From contig JANXUF010000045.1 in assembly GCA_025356335.1 (NCBI GenBank), positions 1-64,000 on the forward strand: a stretch of 64,000 nt of DNA, written 5' to 3'. Below the pieces are notes generated by a model. That model saw only the letters and a program-made list of their open reading frames with translations, had not been told where the DNA came from and made no database searches. Below, piece after piece: positions 7,949 to 17,327 of the stretch. The position numbers and the translations under genes are program-made. Every line of letters begins with the position of its first letter. Positions within the stretch are counted from its first letter, which is position 1. This DNA comes from Actinomycetes bacterium. GTDB taxonomy: Bacteria > Actinomycetota > Acidimicrobiia > Acidimicrobiales > Ilumatobacteraceae.

Positions 7949-8989
7949 ATGTCGTCATCTGTTTCTGAAATGAGCACAGCGCCTGAACTGAGCGCATCGC
8001 CTGAACTGAGCGCAGCGCCTGGAGCGAGTGCAGCCAAGGGCTCGGACGGTCGACGATCGGGTCCGTATGCCTCGCCGGTCGACGTCGCGCGTTTCGGCGA
8101 CTATCGGGTGCGTCGCGATCCCGGCGACGGACGACCGATGTACCGTTTCGAGGGGCGCATCAGTACCGACGGTTCGACACCGTTCGCTGCCGAGGCCGGC
8201 AGATACCACATCTACTCAGGGTGGTTCTGCCCCTGGGCGCAACGCGTGACGATCGCCCACGCCCTCGCCGGACTCGACGAAGTCGTCAGCGTGTCCTATG
8301 TCAACGGTGGCAGAGATGCCAGGGGATGGGCATTCCGCGAGCAGTACGGCCCCGATCCGGTCAACGGATTCACGCTCCTACGTGATGCGTACAACGCGAC
8401 CGAGCCGGACTTCGACGGCCACGTCTCGGTGCCGACGCTGTGGGACCGCACGACGGGCACGGTCGCCAGCAACCAGTTCAAGACGATCGGCATCGATCTC
8501 GCCACACAGTTCGGTGCACTGGCGACACCACTGATCGAAACCTACCCTGCACATCTGGCCGCCGAGATCGAGGAACTCGACAGCTGGATCGGACCTGGCG
8601 TCAACTGGGGTGTCTATCCGGCGGCAGCTCGTGGGCCGAGCGGTGCCGCCGCCCGATCGACGTTGCTCGATGCTTTCGCCGAGCTCGAGCAGCGGTTGTC
8701 GTCGAGCCGGTTCCTGCTCGGCGAACAGGTGACAGAGGCCGACATCCGCCTGTACGTCACGCTTGCCCGCTACGACCTCGGGGCCAACGCCGACCGTACG
8801 ATCAACGCCGGTCTCTCCGAGTTCCCGAACCTGTGGGCCTACGCCCGGGACCTCTACTCGATCCCGGCATTCAAAGACACCACGGACTTCACGACGTTCG
8901 CAGCCGTTGCCGCCTGGAATGCCCCGGCCCGTCGTGGCAAGGACGTCAGCAACATGCTCAGCAGGCCGCGCAGTCAGGCTGGGGTCTGA
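7949..8989 (+). CDS. Xi-class thiol transferase / hydroquinone reductase
   Basis: A 346-residue member of the glutathionyl-hydroquinone reductase (xi-class GST, EcYqjG/ECM4) family. The catalytic Cys94-Pro-Trp lies in YHIYSGWFCPWAQRV at the start of the thioredoxin-like domain, with VPTLWD (cis-Pro) further on. The helical C-terminal domain spans about 190-335 (FLLGEQVTEADIRLYVTLAR). These enzymes reduce thiol conjugates of quinones to hydroquinones. Actinobacteria generally use mycothiol rather than glutathione, so mycothiol may be the real cofactor (inference). The first 40 residues are low-complexity with three 6-residue repeats. ATG 7949 has GAAAGG about 8 bases upstream; an adjacent GTG at 7946 is the alternative. 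It is the first gene of an operon with two flavin monooxygenases. Confidence 0.88.
   Translation: MSSSVSEMSTAPELSASPELSAAPGASAAKGSDGRRSGPYASPVDVARFGDYRVRRDPGDGRPMYRFEGRISTDGSTPFAAEAGRYHIYSGWFCPWAQRVTIAHALAGLDEVVSVSYVNGGRDARGWAFREQYGPDPVNGFTLLRDAYNATEPDFDGHVSVPTLWDRTTGTVASNQFKTIGIDLATQFGALATPLIETYPAHLAAEIEELDSWIGPGVNWGVYPAAARGPSGAAARSTLLDAFAELEQRLSSSRFLLGEQVTEADIRLYVTLARYDLGANADRTINAGLSEFPNLWAYARDLYSIPAFKDTTDFTTFAAVAAWNAPARRGKDVSNMLSRPRSQAGV
7981..8034 (+). repeat. Three 18-bp tandem units in the GST N terminus
   Basis: Two near-identical 18-bp units (GCCTGAACTGAGCGCATC and the same ending AGC) are followed by a diverged third. Being in frame, they encode a repeated hexapeptide-like Pro-Glu-Leu-Ser-Ala-Ser stretch. 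This variable-looking leader lies before the conserved domain. Confidence 0.8.
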
Positions 8990-10236
8990 TGGGTGCAGCC
9001 CCACTGCATCTGGCGGTCGCCCTCGACGGCACGGGTTTTCATCCGGCTTCGTGGCGCGATCCGTCAGCGCGGCCCGACGAACTGTTCACACCCGGCTACT
9101 GGGGGGATCAGGCGAAGACGGCGGAGCGGGCGCTGCTCGACTTCATCACCATCGAGGATTCATTCGGGCTGCAGTCGTCGAAATTCAGTGGTCCGGACAG
9201 TCGCACGAACCAGGTCCGCGGCCGCCTCGACGCCGTCTTGATCGCCTCGCTCGTCGCCCCGCACACGGCGCATCTCGGTCTCGTGCCGACCGCCAACACC
9301 ACCCACACCGAACCGTTTCATCTGGCCTCTGCATTGTCGACGCTCGACTACGTCAGCAGCGGCAGGGCCGGATGGCGCCCGCAGGTGTCGTCCCGGCTCG
9401 ATGAGGCGGCGCATGTCGGACGTCGCCAGTTCCCGACGGTCGACCGCCGTCACCGCGACGATCCTGCAGCCGCCGCGCTCGCCGGTGACCTCTTCGAGGA
9501 AGCCACGGACACCGTCGAGGTCGTCCGTCGGTTGTGGGACAGTTGGGAGGACGATGCGATCATCAAGGATCAGTCCACCGGTCGGTTCATCGATCGCGAC
9601 AAGCTGCACTACGTCGATTTCGAAGGCCGGTTCTTCAACGTCAAGGGCCCGTCGATCGTGCCCCGGCCACCGCAGGGCAACCCGCTGATTGCCGCGCTCG
9701 CCCACTCGCGAGTGCCATGGGAATTCGCCGCCAGCTCGGCCGACGTCGTCTTCGTGACCCCGAGTGACGCCGCTGACGTACCGGAGTGGGTCGATGGCAT
9801 CCGCACAGCAGAACGCACTGTCGAACGATCGGGCACGCCGCTGAAGATCTTCGCCGACCTCGTCGTCTTCGTCGACGACGATGCGTCGATCGCCGCGGAT
9901 CGCAAGGCGTGGCTCGACGAACTCGACGGTTGGCCGATGCGCTCCGACGCGGCGATCTTCACCGGTACAGCCGCCGAACTGGCTGATCAGCTGATCTCCT
10001 GGCAGGCGCAAGGGCTGGACGGTTTTCGTCTGCGACCTGGCGTCGTCTGGCACGACCTCGATGCCATCGCCGACCGCCTCGTTCCGGAACTGCAGCGGCG
10101 CGGAGCGTTCCGGACGGCGTATGACAATGGCACACTGCGAGAGCGTCTCGGTCTCGGTCGATTGCCGAGTAGGTACGCAACGTCGGCGGCGTCGGCAAGC
10201 ACCCAGGCCACTCGTTCGGTCGGAGCTGTCGGATGA
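8989..10236 (+). CDS. Luciferase-like FMN-dependent monooxygenase
   Basis: A 415-residue bacterial luciferase-family protein (TIM barrel). Its ATG shares one base with the stop of the preceding gene (TGATG). The N terminus (LHLAVALDGTGFHPASWRDP), the substrate-side segment LGLVPTANTTHTEPFHLASA and LSTLDYVSSGRAGW match the NtaA/SnaA/DszA subgroup, which uses FMNH2 from a partner reductase to oxygenate sulfur- or nitrogen-containing organics. It overlaps the next gene, a paralogue, by ATGA. No flavin reductase is encoded nearby. The pairing with a xi-class transferase suggests degradation of an aromatic or organosulfur compound, but the substrate cannot be read from sequence. Confidence 0.85.
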   Translation: MGAAPLHLAVALDGTGFHPASWRDPSARPDELFTPGYWGDQAKTAERALLDFITIEDSFGLQSSKFSGPDSRTNQVRGRLDAVLIASLVAPHTAHLGLVPTANTTHTEPFHLASALSTLDYVSSGRAGWRPQVSSRLDEAAHVGRRQFPTVDRRHRDDPAAAALAGDLFEEATDTVEVVRRLWDSWEDDAIIKDQSTGRFIDRDKLHYVDFEGRFFNVKGPSIVPRPPQGNPLIAALAHSRVPWEFAASSADVVFVTPSDAADVPEWVDGIRTAERTVERSGTPLKIFADLVVFVDDDASIAADRKAWLDELDGWPMRSDAAIFTGTAAELADQLISWQAQGLDGFRLRPGVVWHDLDAIADRLVPELQRRGAFRTAYDNGTLRERLGLGRLPSRYATSAASASTQATRSVGAVG

Positions 10237-11606
10237 GCACTCCTCCCCTGAAACAGGTCATCCTCGCCGCCTACTTCCCCGGCGTCAACAACACCACCGT
10301 CTGGAGCGATCCACGGTCGAAGAGTCAGATCGAATTCAGCTCGTTCGTCCATCTCGCCAAGACGGCGGAGCGCGGCAAGCTCGACTTCTTCTTTCTTGCG
10401 GAGGGCTTGCGCCTTCGCGAGCAGGGTGGCAAGATCCACGATCTCGACACTGTCGGACGTCCGGACACGTTGACCGTGCTCGCCGCACTCGCCGGCGTCA
10501 CCACGCACCTCGGCCTTGCCGGAACGCTCAATGCGACCTATCACGAGCCGTACGAGATGGCGCGCCAACTGGCGACACTCGATCATCTGTCCAACGGCCG
10601 CGCCGCATGGAACGTGGTGACCTCCTCGGATGCTTTCACCGGTGAGAACTTCCGGAGCGGCGGATTCCTCGACTACGCCGATCGCTACGTGCGCGCCGGC
10701 GAGTTCATCGAAACAGCACGACAGCTCTGGGATTCGTGGGCAGCGGACGAGATCGTCGCCGACAAGGAGAGCGGGACATTCGTTCGCCACGGCCTGCCAG
10801 GTTCTTTCGCCCATCACGGTGCGCAGTTCGATATCTCCGGCCAGTTCAACGTGCCGCGCAGCCCGCAGGTCCACCCCGTGATCCTCCAGGCTGGCGACAG
10901 CGACGGTGGCCGTGAACTCGCTGCGCAGACCGCCGACGCGATCTTCAGCCGTCACTCGATCCTCGGTCCGGCGCGGAAGTTCTACGCCGACGCCAAGGGC
11001 CGCCTCGCCAAGTACGGACGCGAATGGGACGACATGAAGATTCTGCCGGGCGTGTCGTTCGTGCTCGGCGACACCCCGCAGGACGCTGCCGAACAGGCGC
11101 ACCTCGTCCGCCGCCAGCAGGTCAGTCCGCAGACGGCGATCCTGCTGCTCGAACAGGTGTGGAATCGCGACCTGTCCAATTACGACGCAGAAGGCCCACT
11201 GCCGGACATCGACCCGGACGTGTCGACGACGTCGATCATCCAGGGGCGGGCGCGAATGTATCCCGACCCGTTGAAGACGGCGCGCGAATGGCGTGAGTTG
11301 GCCGAGGCCAAGAAGCTGAGCATCCGTGAGCTGATCATGGAGACATCCGGTCGCCTGACGTTCGTCGGGACGCCAGGTCAGGTTGCCGAGTCGATGAACG
11401 AGTTCGTGCAGACCGACGGCTCCGACGGTTTCGTGCTCGCGCCGCACCTGACGCCGACGGGCCTCGACGGATTCGTCGACACGGTCGTGCCGCTGTTGCA
11501 GGAACGCGGTGTGCTGCGGACCGAGTACGAGACGACGACGCTCCGCGGCCACCTCGGATTGCCGGCCGCCGGCGCGCCGCGAGCAAGAAAGGTGGCGACC
11601 GCCTGA
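10233..11606 (+). CDS. NtaA/SnaA/DszA-family FMN-dependent monooxygenase
   Basis: A 457-residue flavin monooxygenase, closer to the classic family than its upstream neighbour. It begins KQVILAAYFPGVNNTTVW and has the DFFFLAEGLRLREQGG, THLGLAGTLNATYHEPYEMA and LDHLSNGRAAWNVVTS blocks typical of nitrilotriacetate, pristinamycin and dibenzothiophene-sulfone monooxygenases. HPVILQAGDSDGGRELAAQT is the flavin phosphate-binding region. It is translationally coupled (ATGA at 10233) to the previous gene and ends the operon. The two paralogues may act on successive intermediates or pair as subunits; both readings are inference. Confidence 0.88.
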   Translation: MSTPPLKQVILAAYFPGVNNTTVWSDPRSKSQIEFSSFVHLAKTAERGKLDFFFLAEGLRLREQGGKIHDLDTVGRPDTLTVLAALAGVTTHLGLAGTLNATYHEPYEMARQLATLDHLSNGRAAWNVVTSSDAFTGENFRSGGFLDYADRYVRAGEFIETARQLWDSWAADEIVADKESGTFVRHGLPGSFAHHGAQFDISGQFNVPRSPQVHPVILQAGDSDGGRELAAQTADAIFSRHSILGPARKFYADAKGRLAKYGREWDDMKILPGVSFVLGDTPQDAAEQAHLVRRQQVSPQTAILLLEQVWNRDLSNYDAEGPLPDIDPDVSTTSIIQGRARMYPDPLKTAREWRELAEAKKLSIRELIMETSGRLTFVGTPGQVAESMNEFVQTDGSDGFVLAPHLTPTGLDGFVDTVVPLLQERGVLRTEYETTTLRGHLGLPAAGAPRARKVATA

Positions 11607-11622
11607 CAGCTATGTCCCTCGG

Positions 11623-11706
11623 ACCCGAGTGCGGTGGCGACGGCTACGGGTGTCAGGACACTCGGGTGCTGCGACGACACTCGGGTGCTGCGATGACACT
11701 CGGGTG
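11623..11706 (+). repeat. Dispersed intergenic repeat, copy A
   Basis: An 84-bp block whose right part is a tandem 19-bp unit (ACACTCGGGTGCTGCGACG) present twice plus a partial third (11658-11706). Its left end, ACCCGAGTGCGGT, is partly complementary to the tandem units, so the block can fold into alternative hairpins. A closely similar block in inverted orientation lies at 44827-44927. It sits in the gap between the flavin monooxygenase operon and the DUF2142 gene, where it could act as a terminator or transcript-stability element. Confidence 0.85.
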
Positions 11707-11785
11707 GGGGGCGCCATGATGCAACGCTGATGGCCACCTGTGGGGAGTCGTCGGCTGAACTTCGATCGGTGACCCGTCTGCGAGA

Positions 11786-13312
11786 ATGATTCGGATCATG
11801 GTGCGGAGTCGGGTTGCGATGTTGGCGGGAGCGATCGCCCTGCTCGGCGCACTGCTGTTCCTGATCGTCACGCCGCCCGGGTACAACTCCGACGAACCGT
11901 CGCACTTCACGCACATCGGTGGGCTCGTCGCCTGGCAACTCCTCGGGCGGGAGGTCCGCAATCTCGACGCCTACCCCTACAAGACGATTCCACAGCGTGA
12001 ACGCGTGCGCGAGGAGTCCGGGATCTACGACGTCGACCCCGATTACATGTACATCATCGCTGCGCCCTGCAATCTGCGTCAGCAGGATGTACCGGCCTGT
12101 CCCGCCCCGCTGCCGCCGGCCTTCGATCAGTTCCCGCACGACCAGATTTCCCAACACGCACACACCGCGCCGACGAGCTACGTGATCCCTGCGATCTTCT
12201 CGATCGCCGGTTGGAGCCCACGGTCGACATTCTTCCTGGCGAGGCTCGGCGTCGCCTTCGAAGCAGCTTCGCTGGTGGCGGCGGCCTTCTTCTGCGTTGC
12301 CCCGCTCGTCGACCGACGACGGCTGGCGGCGATCGCCGGCGGGTTCGTGGCGGCGTGTTCCCCGCTGCTCGTCAGCATCGCCGGGTCGGTATCGACGAGT
12401 GCCTTCGAGATCGTCGGCTCGCTGAGCCTCGCCGTGCTGACATGGGCGACGCTGCAACGCCAGCAGGCCGATCGGGTGCTGCGCCTGTGCTGGCTCTACG
12501 CCTTCGTCGCCTGCGCACTGACTCGCAGCGTCGGTCTGGCGTTCGCGGCGATGGCCGTCGGGACCGGGATACTGAGCGCCGGCGGATCACTGCGCCAACT
12601 CGCCGCACGGCTCGGTCGGCGGGTCATCGTCGCCGTCGTCGTCCTTGCTGGTGCCGGGTTGACATGGAGCGCGTTGTTGACCGTGCGGATGCCGCCGGCC
12701 GACTCGATCTTCGATCGGGCTGCACTCCACCGCCAACTCATCGCAGTCTGGACGGGCACCCGTGTATGGGCCGACAAACTCGGCTGGAACGACGTCCGCA
12801 TGCCGTTGATCGTCGTCGCCGGATTCGCGATCCTGGCGCTCGGGTGGATCGGCTGGGCGATGGTGTGGTGCGGTCGCCGGTGGCTCGCCTGCGCTGCAGC
12901 GATGATCCTGGCGTACGTGGCGTTGGCGACCGTCATCAGCCGCGAACTCGAGCCGACGGGATTCGCCATGCAGGCGCGCTTTCTGCTGCCGGGCCTGGGG
13001 CTGCTGCCGCTCGGTGCCGGCCTGCGTCTGGCCAATGACGAGAACGGGCGTCGACGGATTCCGGCCGGCTGGATGCGGTATTCGCTCGCCGTGTGGGCGC
13101 TGCTCATCAGCTTCGCCGCCTACGCGGTTCTGCGCCGCAACGTCGTCGGTGAGCACGGCCGGCTGTGGTTCTTTTCGGCACCGGGCTATCGGCCGCTCGG
13201 TGGTTGGCTACTGGCGGTCATTGCGCTGATCGGATTCCTCGGCGTCGTCATCTTCGCCGTCTCGAGACTGGCACCGGCGGGCGAGGACGTTCGGAAGCGA
13301 TCCCGTGCGTGA
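11786..13312 (+). CDS. DUF2142-like polytopic membrane protein
   Basis: A 508-residue integral membrane protein with about 10-12 hydrophobic helices. After the first helix comes PPGYNSDEPSHFTHIGGLVA, the Asp-Glu-Pro-x-His motif of DUF2142, a family related to GT-C glycosyltransferases that use polyprenyl-linked sugars. The large extracytoplasmic loop after helix 1 (about 35-130) has several Cys residues (APCNLRQQDVPACPAPLPPA). A role in cell-envelope glycan assembly is plausible from the family; donor and acceptor are unknown. The gene stands alone with a repeat block upstream. Confidence 0.8.
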   Translation: MIRIMVRSRVAMLAGAIALLGALLFLIVTPPGYNSDEPSHFTHIGGLVAWQLLGREVRNLDAYPYKTIPQRERVREESGIYDVDPDYMYIIAAPCNLRQQDVPACPAPLPPAFDQFPHDQISQHAHTAPTSYVIPAIFSIAGWSPRSTFFLARLGVAFEAASLVAAAFFCVAPLVDRRRLAAIAGGFVAACSPLLVSIAGSVSTSAFEIVGSLSLAVLTWATLQRQQADRVLRLCWLYAFVACALTRSVGLAFAAMAVGTGILSAGGSLRQLAARLGRRVIVAVVVLAGAGLTWSALLTVRMPPADSIFDRAALHRQLIAVWTGTRVWADKLGWNDVRMPLIVVAGFAILALGWIGWAMVWCGRRWLACAAAMILAYVALATVISRELEPTGFAMQARFLLPGLGLLPLGAGLRLANDENGRRRIPAGWMRYSLAVWALLISFAAYAVLRRNVVGEHGRLWFFSAPGYRPLGGWLLAVIALIGFLGVVIFAVSRLAPAGEDVRKRSRA

Positions 13313-13653
13313 GCCCACAGCATCGGCATCGCCGACGACTGCTGGCGGTTGGACTCAGCGTGCCCGAGGTACCCGGATCGACCACCGCCACGGTGGTGCC
13401 AGCGGATGGTCCGGGTCGAGCGCAACCATGCCTGTCGGAGCCGATCGTGGCCGACCACCGGGTCGACGCCGCCGGGACCGAGATCGAAGGTCCAACTGCG
13501 CTGATCATTGATCGGTCCGCACATCCCCCGAGATCGCACGCTCGCATCGGAATCGACGGCGCACAGCGGATCGTCGACAGCGCACAGGTCGTCCGCCCCA
13601 CCAGCTGAACGGCGTACTACGGTGCCGGTCATGGACCGATCGAAGCTGGACGG
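13313..13653. other. Intergenic region, no supported gene
   Basis: This 341-bp stretch has no clear gene. The plus strand can be read open to 13608 in one frame with mildly protein-like composition, but there is no ribosome-binding site or recognisable domain, and that frame runs back as a shadow of the DUF2142 gene. It probably holds the promoter of the HNH protein. Confidence 0.45.
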
Positions 13654-14103
13654 ATGAGCAAGTTGAGCGAGGTCGGCGACCGCGACGGTTGGCGCTGCTG
13701 GCTGTGCGACGAGCCGGTCGACCCGCAGATGTCGGTGAACGATGCCAGGGGACCGAGCATCGACAGCAGGGCGACGAAGACGAAGAACAACAAGAACAAC
13801 AGCGGCCCATTGCAGGAGCGGCTGGCTCATCGGGCGTGCAACACCCGCAAGGGTGCGGTTGCCGCAGTCGTGGCCTGGCCCGAGCGTCTGTTCGTCGTCG
13901 ACCCGGCGCCGATCATCCCGAGCCTCGACCGGTTGCAACGCAAGGGAGGCCGAGAGGTCGTCGCCCGATGCCCGACACGCGCCGATGCCCAGGAAGCGGC
14001 GGATTGGCTCGTCGACCGCATCAGTCGTCTGAGCCCCGAGATGTCCGTGACCGCAGACGTCGAGTCCGGTGGCGGTCAGTTCCTGTTGATCCTCCGTGCG
14101 TGA
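13654..14103 (+). CDS. HNH-type nuclease-like protein
   Basis: A 149-residue protein. The N-terminal half has DGWRCWLCDEPVD (Cys-x2-Cys), a central Asp in GPSIDSRATKTKNNKN, and RLAHRACNTRKGA (His-x2-Cys-Asn), the treble-clef/HNH arrangement of McrA-like endonucleases. The usual first histidine of HNH is replaced around GPSIDSRATK, so activity is uncertain. The C-terminal 70 residues form an alpha/beta segment without a known motif. No restriction or phage genes are adjacent, so it may be an orphan nuclease or a DNA- or zinc-binding protein. Confidence 0.7.
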   Translation: MSKLSEVGDRDGWRCWLCDEPVDPQMSVNDARGPSIDSRATKTKNNKNNSGPLQERLAHRACNTRKGAVAAVVAWPERLFVVDPAPIIPSLDRLQRKGGREVVARCPTRADAQEAADWLVDRISRLSPEMSVTADVESGGGQFLLILRA

Positions 14104-14253
14104 CCCGCCGCCATCAGCCGCCAGCTTCGGCCGGCTCCACCGGCCTCGGGCGATCGTGGCCGCCGTCACCTGGGTTCGGCGACAACGGAATCTGCGTGAC
14201 CGCTCCGGTCGCCTTCTCGTTGTACAGCAACCGACTCTTCGCCCAGGCAGCTT

Positions 14254-14913
14254 TCAAGCGTTGGTTCGTATGCGGGCCCCGTCGAGGAACAGTTCGGCGA
14301 GGTCGCGCCCCGACGGCATCTCCGATTCGCCGAACACGGTTTCCTGAGCTGAGGCGAGGCAGAGTCCGAAGACCATCGCCGCCATCGGTGTCGGCGGGTG
14401 GGCCAACGAGGCGGCGTCAGGTTCGATCAGTCTGGCAATGATCCTTCGCAGCAGCACGCCGGGGTGGATGCTGTCGGGCTCTTCCTTCGGTTTGCCGCAT
14501 TTCATCATCACCGGCATCACTCTGACGAGGTGTGCGCTGATCAGATCGGCACACGCAGCGAGGCGCGTGAGGAGATCCGGCTCGCTGCTCAGCGCCTCGA
14601 TCGATTTCGTCAACTCGGTGATGTCCATCGCCTGGCGGACGACGGCATCGACGAGCGCCTGCTTGTCGCCGAAGACATGGAAGATCGTTCCCTGGGCGAT
14701 CTGCGCTGCTTCGGCGATTTCCGCGCTGGTCACGGCTGGGCCGCGTTCGGCGATCAGCGGCATCGTCGCTTCGATGATCGCCGCCCGTCTGTCGTCGGCC
14801 GTGAGCGGCTTACGACGTCGTCGCGGCTCGTGATGATCGACCGCCGGGCCGGCGTTGTCCGGGCCTGTACCGTCCAGGCTCAGGGTGTCGACGATCACGA
14901 TGTCCTGGCTCAC
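14254..14913 (-). CDS. TetR-family repressor of the MMPL exporter
   Basis: A 219-residue TetR/AcrR regulator. After about 35 disordered residues the helix-turn-helix reads RRAAIIEATMPLIAERGPAV, then EIAEAAQIAQGTIFHVFGDK. The divergent C-terminal ligand domain includes MKCGKPKEEPD. Its ATG overlaps the stop of the MMPL exporter by four bases, so repressor and exporter form one operon. A near-perfect 20-bp palindrome upstream of the exporter (17328-17347) is the obvious operator, giving autoregulation with release by a lipophilic inducer (inference from the family). Confidence 0.9.
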   Translation of the reverse strand: MSQDIVIVDTLSLDGTGPDNAGPAVDHHEPRRRRKPLTADDRRAAIIEATMPLIAERGPAVTSAEIAEAAQIAQGTIFHVFGDKQALVDAVVRQAMDITELTKSIEALSSEPDLLTRLAACADLISAHLVRVMPVMMKCGKPKEEPDSIHPGVLLRRIIARLIEPDAASLAHPPTPMAAMVFGLCLASAQETVFGESEMPSGRDLAELFLDGARIRTNA

Positions 14914-17288
14914 TGTGCCTTCACTTTCTCCTTGTCCCCATCGACGTCGCCATCGACGCCTTTCCCAGCCGAGACGAGCGCAGCGGCCTCGTCATCCAGG
15001 GATTGATGCACAGTACTCGCTGGGCCCTCGACGTTGATCGTTGGCAGCAACCGGTCGAGCCACTTCGGGATCCACCAGTTCCTGTCGCCGAGCAGTTCCA
15101 TCGTCGCCGGCACGAGCAGCATGCGTACAACCGTTGCATCGAGCAGTACGGCGACGGCGAGGCCGGTACCGAGCAGGCGGATGACGCGGGTCGGTTCGAG
15201 CAGGAAACTACCGAAGACGACGACCATGATCGCTGCGGCGACGGTGATGATCTTCGCTGTTGCCGCAAGCCCGTCGGCCACCGATTCCCTGCTGTCGCCG
15301 GTGCGGTCGAATTCCTCCTTGATGCGTGACAGCAGGAAGACTTCGTAATCCATCGACAGGCCGAAGACGATGGCGAAGAGCATCATCGGGATGAACGGTT
15401 CGATCGGGGCACCTTCGATACTGACGATGCTGTGCAGCCAACCCCACTGGAAGACGGCGACCAGCACGCCGTAGGCGGCGCCGATCGACAGCAGGTTCAT
15501 GACGACTGCCTTGATCGGCACGAGCAGGCTGCGGAAGACGGCGAGCAGCAACAGGAACGACAGCGTCAGGACTGCGCCGAAGAACAGCACGAGCCGACCG
15601 GAGAGGTACGACGAGAAGTCGACCTGCGTCGCCACCGACCCGGTGACGACGACGTCGACATTCGTGCCGGAAGTTGCTCGCGGCAACACCGTCGAACGGA
15701 GCGAATTGACGAGGTCGGTCGTCTTCTGATCCTGCGGCGAGGTCGTCGGTGTCAGCACCCATTGCACTGCGTTGCCGGCTGCGTTGGCGCGTGCGGGCGT
15801 GATGCTCTGCACGCCGGGCGTCGCTTTGACCGCAGCCGTGACCGAGGCGACGGAGGTGACGTTCGTGCCGGAGGGCAATTCGGCGACGAGGATGATCGGT
15901 CCGTTGGACCCAGGTCCGAATCCGTCGGCGAGGAGGTCGAATGCCTTACGGGTCGTCGTGTCCTTCGGATCGTTGCCCTGATCGGAGAAACCGAGCCGCA
16001 GGCTGAAGAACGGGACGGCGAGGATCAGCAACCCGATGGCTCCGGCGGCGACGGCACGCCACGGGTGGTGCTGGACGGTGCGGCTCCACTTGTAGGCCCA
16101 CTGATCCTGACGCGGCTTCGGCGGGCGATGGGCGATCTGCCTGCGTAGCGGTGCGTAGACGAAACTGGCGATCAACACGACGACCGCCAACGGGATACCG
16201 ACGAGGAACGGCGAGACCTTGAGGCCGAGGCCGATGAGGGCAATGGCGACGAAGCCGGCAGCGATCACACCGCGCCAGCGGGCGATTTCGACCCGCTCGC
16301 CGGCGAAGCCGATCAGTGCGGGTAGCAGCGTCAGTGAGGCGATCATCGTGATGACGACGACGACTGCAGCGCCGATGCCGAGGCCGCTGACGAACTGCAC
16401 GCCCATTGTCAACATACCGAGCAGGGAGATGACGACGGTGATGCCGGCGAAGGCAACCGCACGGCCGGACGTATCGAGGGCGATGGAGATCGACTGCTCG
16501 ATGTTGTAGCCGTTGTGAATGTTCTCTCGGTACCGGGAGACGATGAAGAGGGCGTAGTCGATACCGACTCCGAGACCCATCATCACGCCGATCGTCGTGG
16601 CGAAGTCAGGCATCGTCAAGACATTGCTGAGCAGTGCCAAGGTGACAGAACCGACGCCGATGCCAGCAAGCGCTGTGCCGATCGGCAGACCGGTCGCCAG
16701 CACCGATCCGAACGCGAGGATGAGGATGAGGATGGCGAAACCGAGGCCCAGCAGCTCGGACGACGGCGCTTTGATGGCGTTGAACGCCTGCCCGCCGTAC
16801 TCGATCTCGACACCGGGGACCTTCGGCGCTATCGCCTTGATCTTGTCGGCGATCGTCTTCACTTGCGCCTGCGAGGCGCTGTCCGGCAACTGCACGGTCG
16901 CTTCGGCGATCTTGCCGGAATCAGCGCCTCTGGCGGACATCAGGCGCTCGTTGCCGGCGGTGAACGGGCTGCTCACATCGGCAACGCCCGGAATCGCCTT
17001 GACCTGTGCGAGGAAGGGCGTGATCGCCGCTTCGATCGCCGGGTCTGTGACCGAACCCTGTGCCTTGAGCACGATGTTGCCGGTCTGGCCCCCGCCGACA
17101 CCAGCGAAGTTCTTGTCGAGGATGTCGAGGCCACGCTTGGATTCGACCCCGTTCGGCAAGCCGAATTTGGTCGAGAAGGCCGAGCCGACGCCACTCGAGA
17201 TTGCTCCGAGAACGACGAGCACGATCACCCAGGCGAGGACGACACGCCCACGACGCCGGTACGCAAAGGTGCCGAGGCGAGCAAACAT
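14910..17288 (-). CDS. MMPL/RND-family transporter
   Basis: A 792-residue RND-type transporter of the MmpL family, which export lipids or drugs using the proton gradient. Two repeats of six membrane helices are visible, each with a large periplasmic loop. Proton-relay Asp-Tyr pairs occur in both halves: GVGIDYALFIVSRYRENI and GLSMDYEVFLLSRIKEEFD. The N-terminal cytoplasmic residues (MFARLGTFAYRRRGRVVLAW) are typical. It is the first gene of the operon and is followed by its TetR repressor. Length is close to the short MmpL group lacking the long cytoplasmic insert of mycobacterial MmpL3. Confidence 0.93.
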   Translation of the reverse strand: MFARLGTFAYRRRGRVVLAWVIVLVVLGAISSGVGSAFSTKFGLPNGVESKRGLDILDKNFAGVGGGQTGNIVLKAQGSVTDPAIEAAITPFLAQVKAIPGVADVSSPFTAGNERLMSARGADSGKIAEATVQLPDSASQAQVKTIADKIKAIAPKVPGVEIEYGGQAFNAIKAPSSELLGLGFAILILILAFGSVLATGLPIGTALAGIGVGSVTLALLSNVLTMPDFATTIGVMMGLGVGIDYALFIVSRYRENIHNGYNIEQSISIALDTSGRAVAFAGITVVISLLGMLTMGVQFVSGLGIGAAVVVVITMIASLTLLPALIGFAGERVEIARWRGVIAAGFVAIALIGLGLKVSPFLVGIPLAVVVLIASFVYAPLRRQIAHRPPKPRQDQWAYKWSRTVQHHPWRAVAAGAIGLLILAVPFFSLRLGFSDQGNDPKDTTTRKAFDLLADGFGPGSNGPIILVAELPSGTNVTSVASVTAAVKATPGVQSITPARANAAGNAVQWVLTPTTSPQDQKTTDLVNSLRSTVLPRATSGTNVDVVVTGSVATQVDFSSYLSGRLVLFFGAVLTLSFLLLLAVFRSLLVPIKAVVMNLLSIGAAYGVLVAVFQWGWLHSIVSIEGAPIEPFIPMMLFAIVFGLSMDYEVFLLSRIKEEFDRTGDSRESVADGLAATAKIITVAAAIMVVVFGSFLLEPTRVIRLLGTGLAVAVLLDATVVRMLLVPATMELLGDRNWWIPKWLDRLLPTINVEGPASTVHQSLDDEAAALVSAGKGVDGDVDGDKEKVKAQ

Positions 17289-17327
17289 TGGGGACTCCGT
17301 TTCCGCCGGGGAACGCCCGGGACGAGA

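Noticed and set aside
13313-13608. Open plus-strand frame in the gap before the HNH gene
   Set aside because: It is a continuation of a shadow frame of the DUF2142 gene and has no ribosome site or domain.
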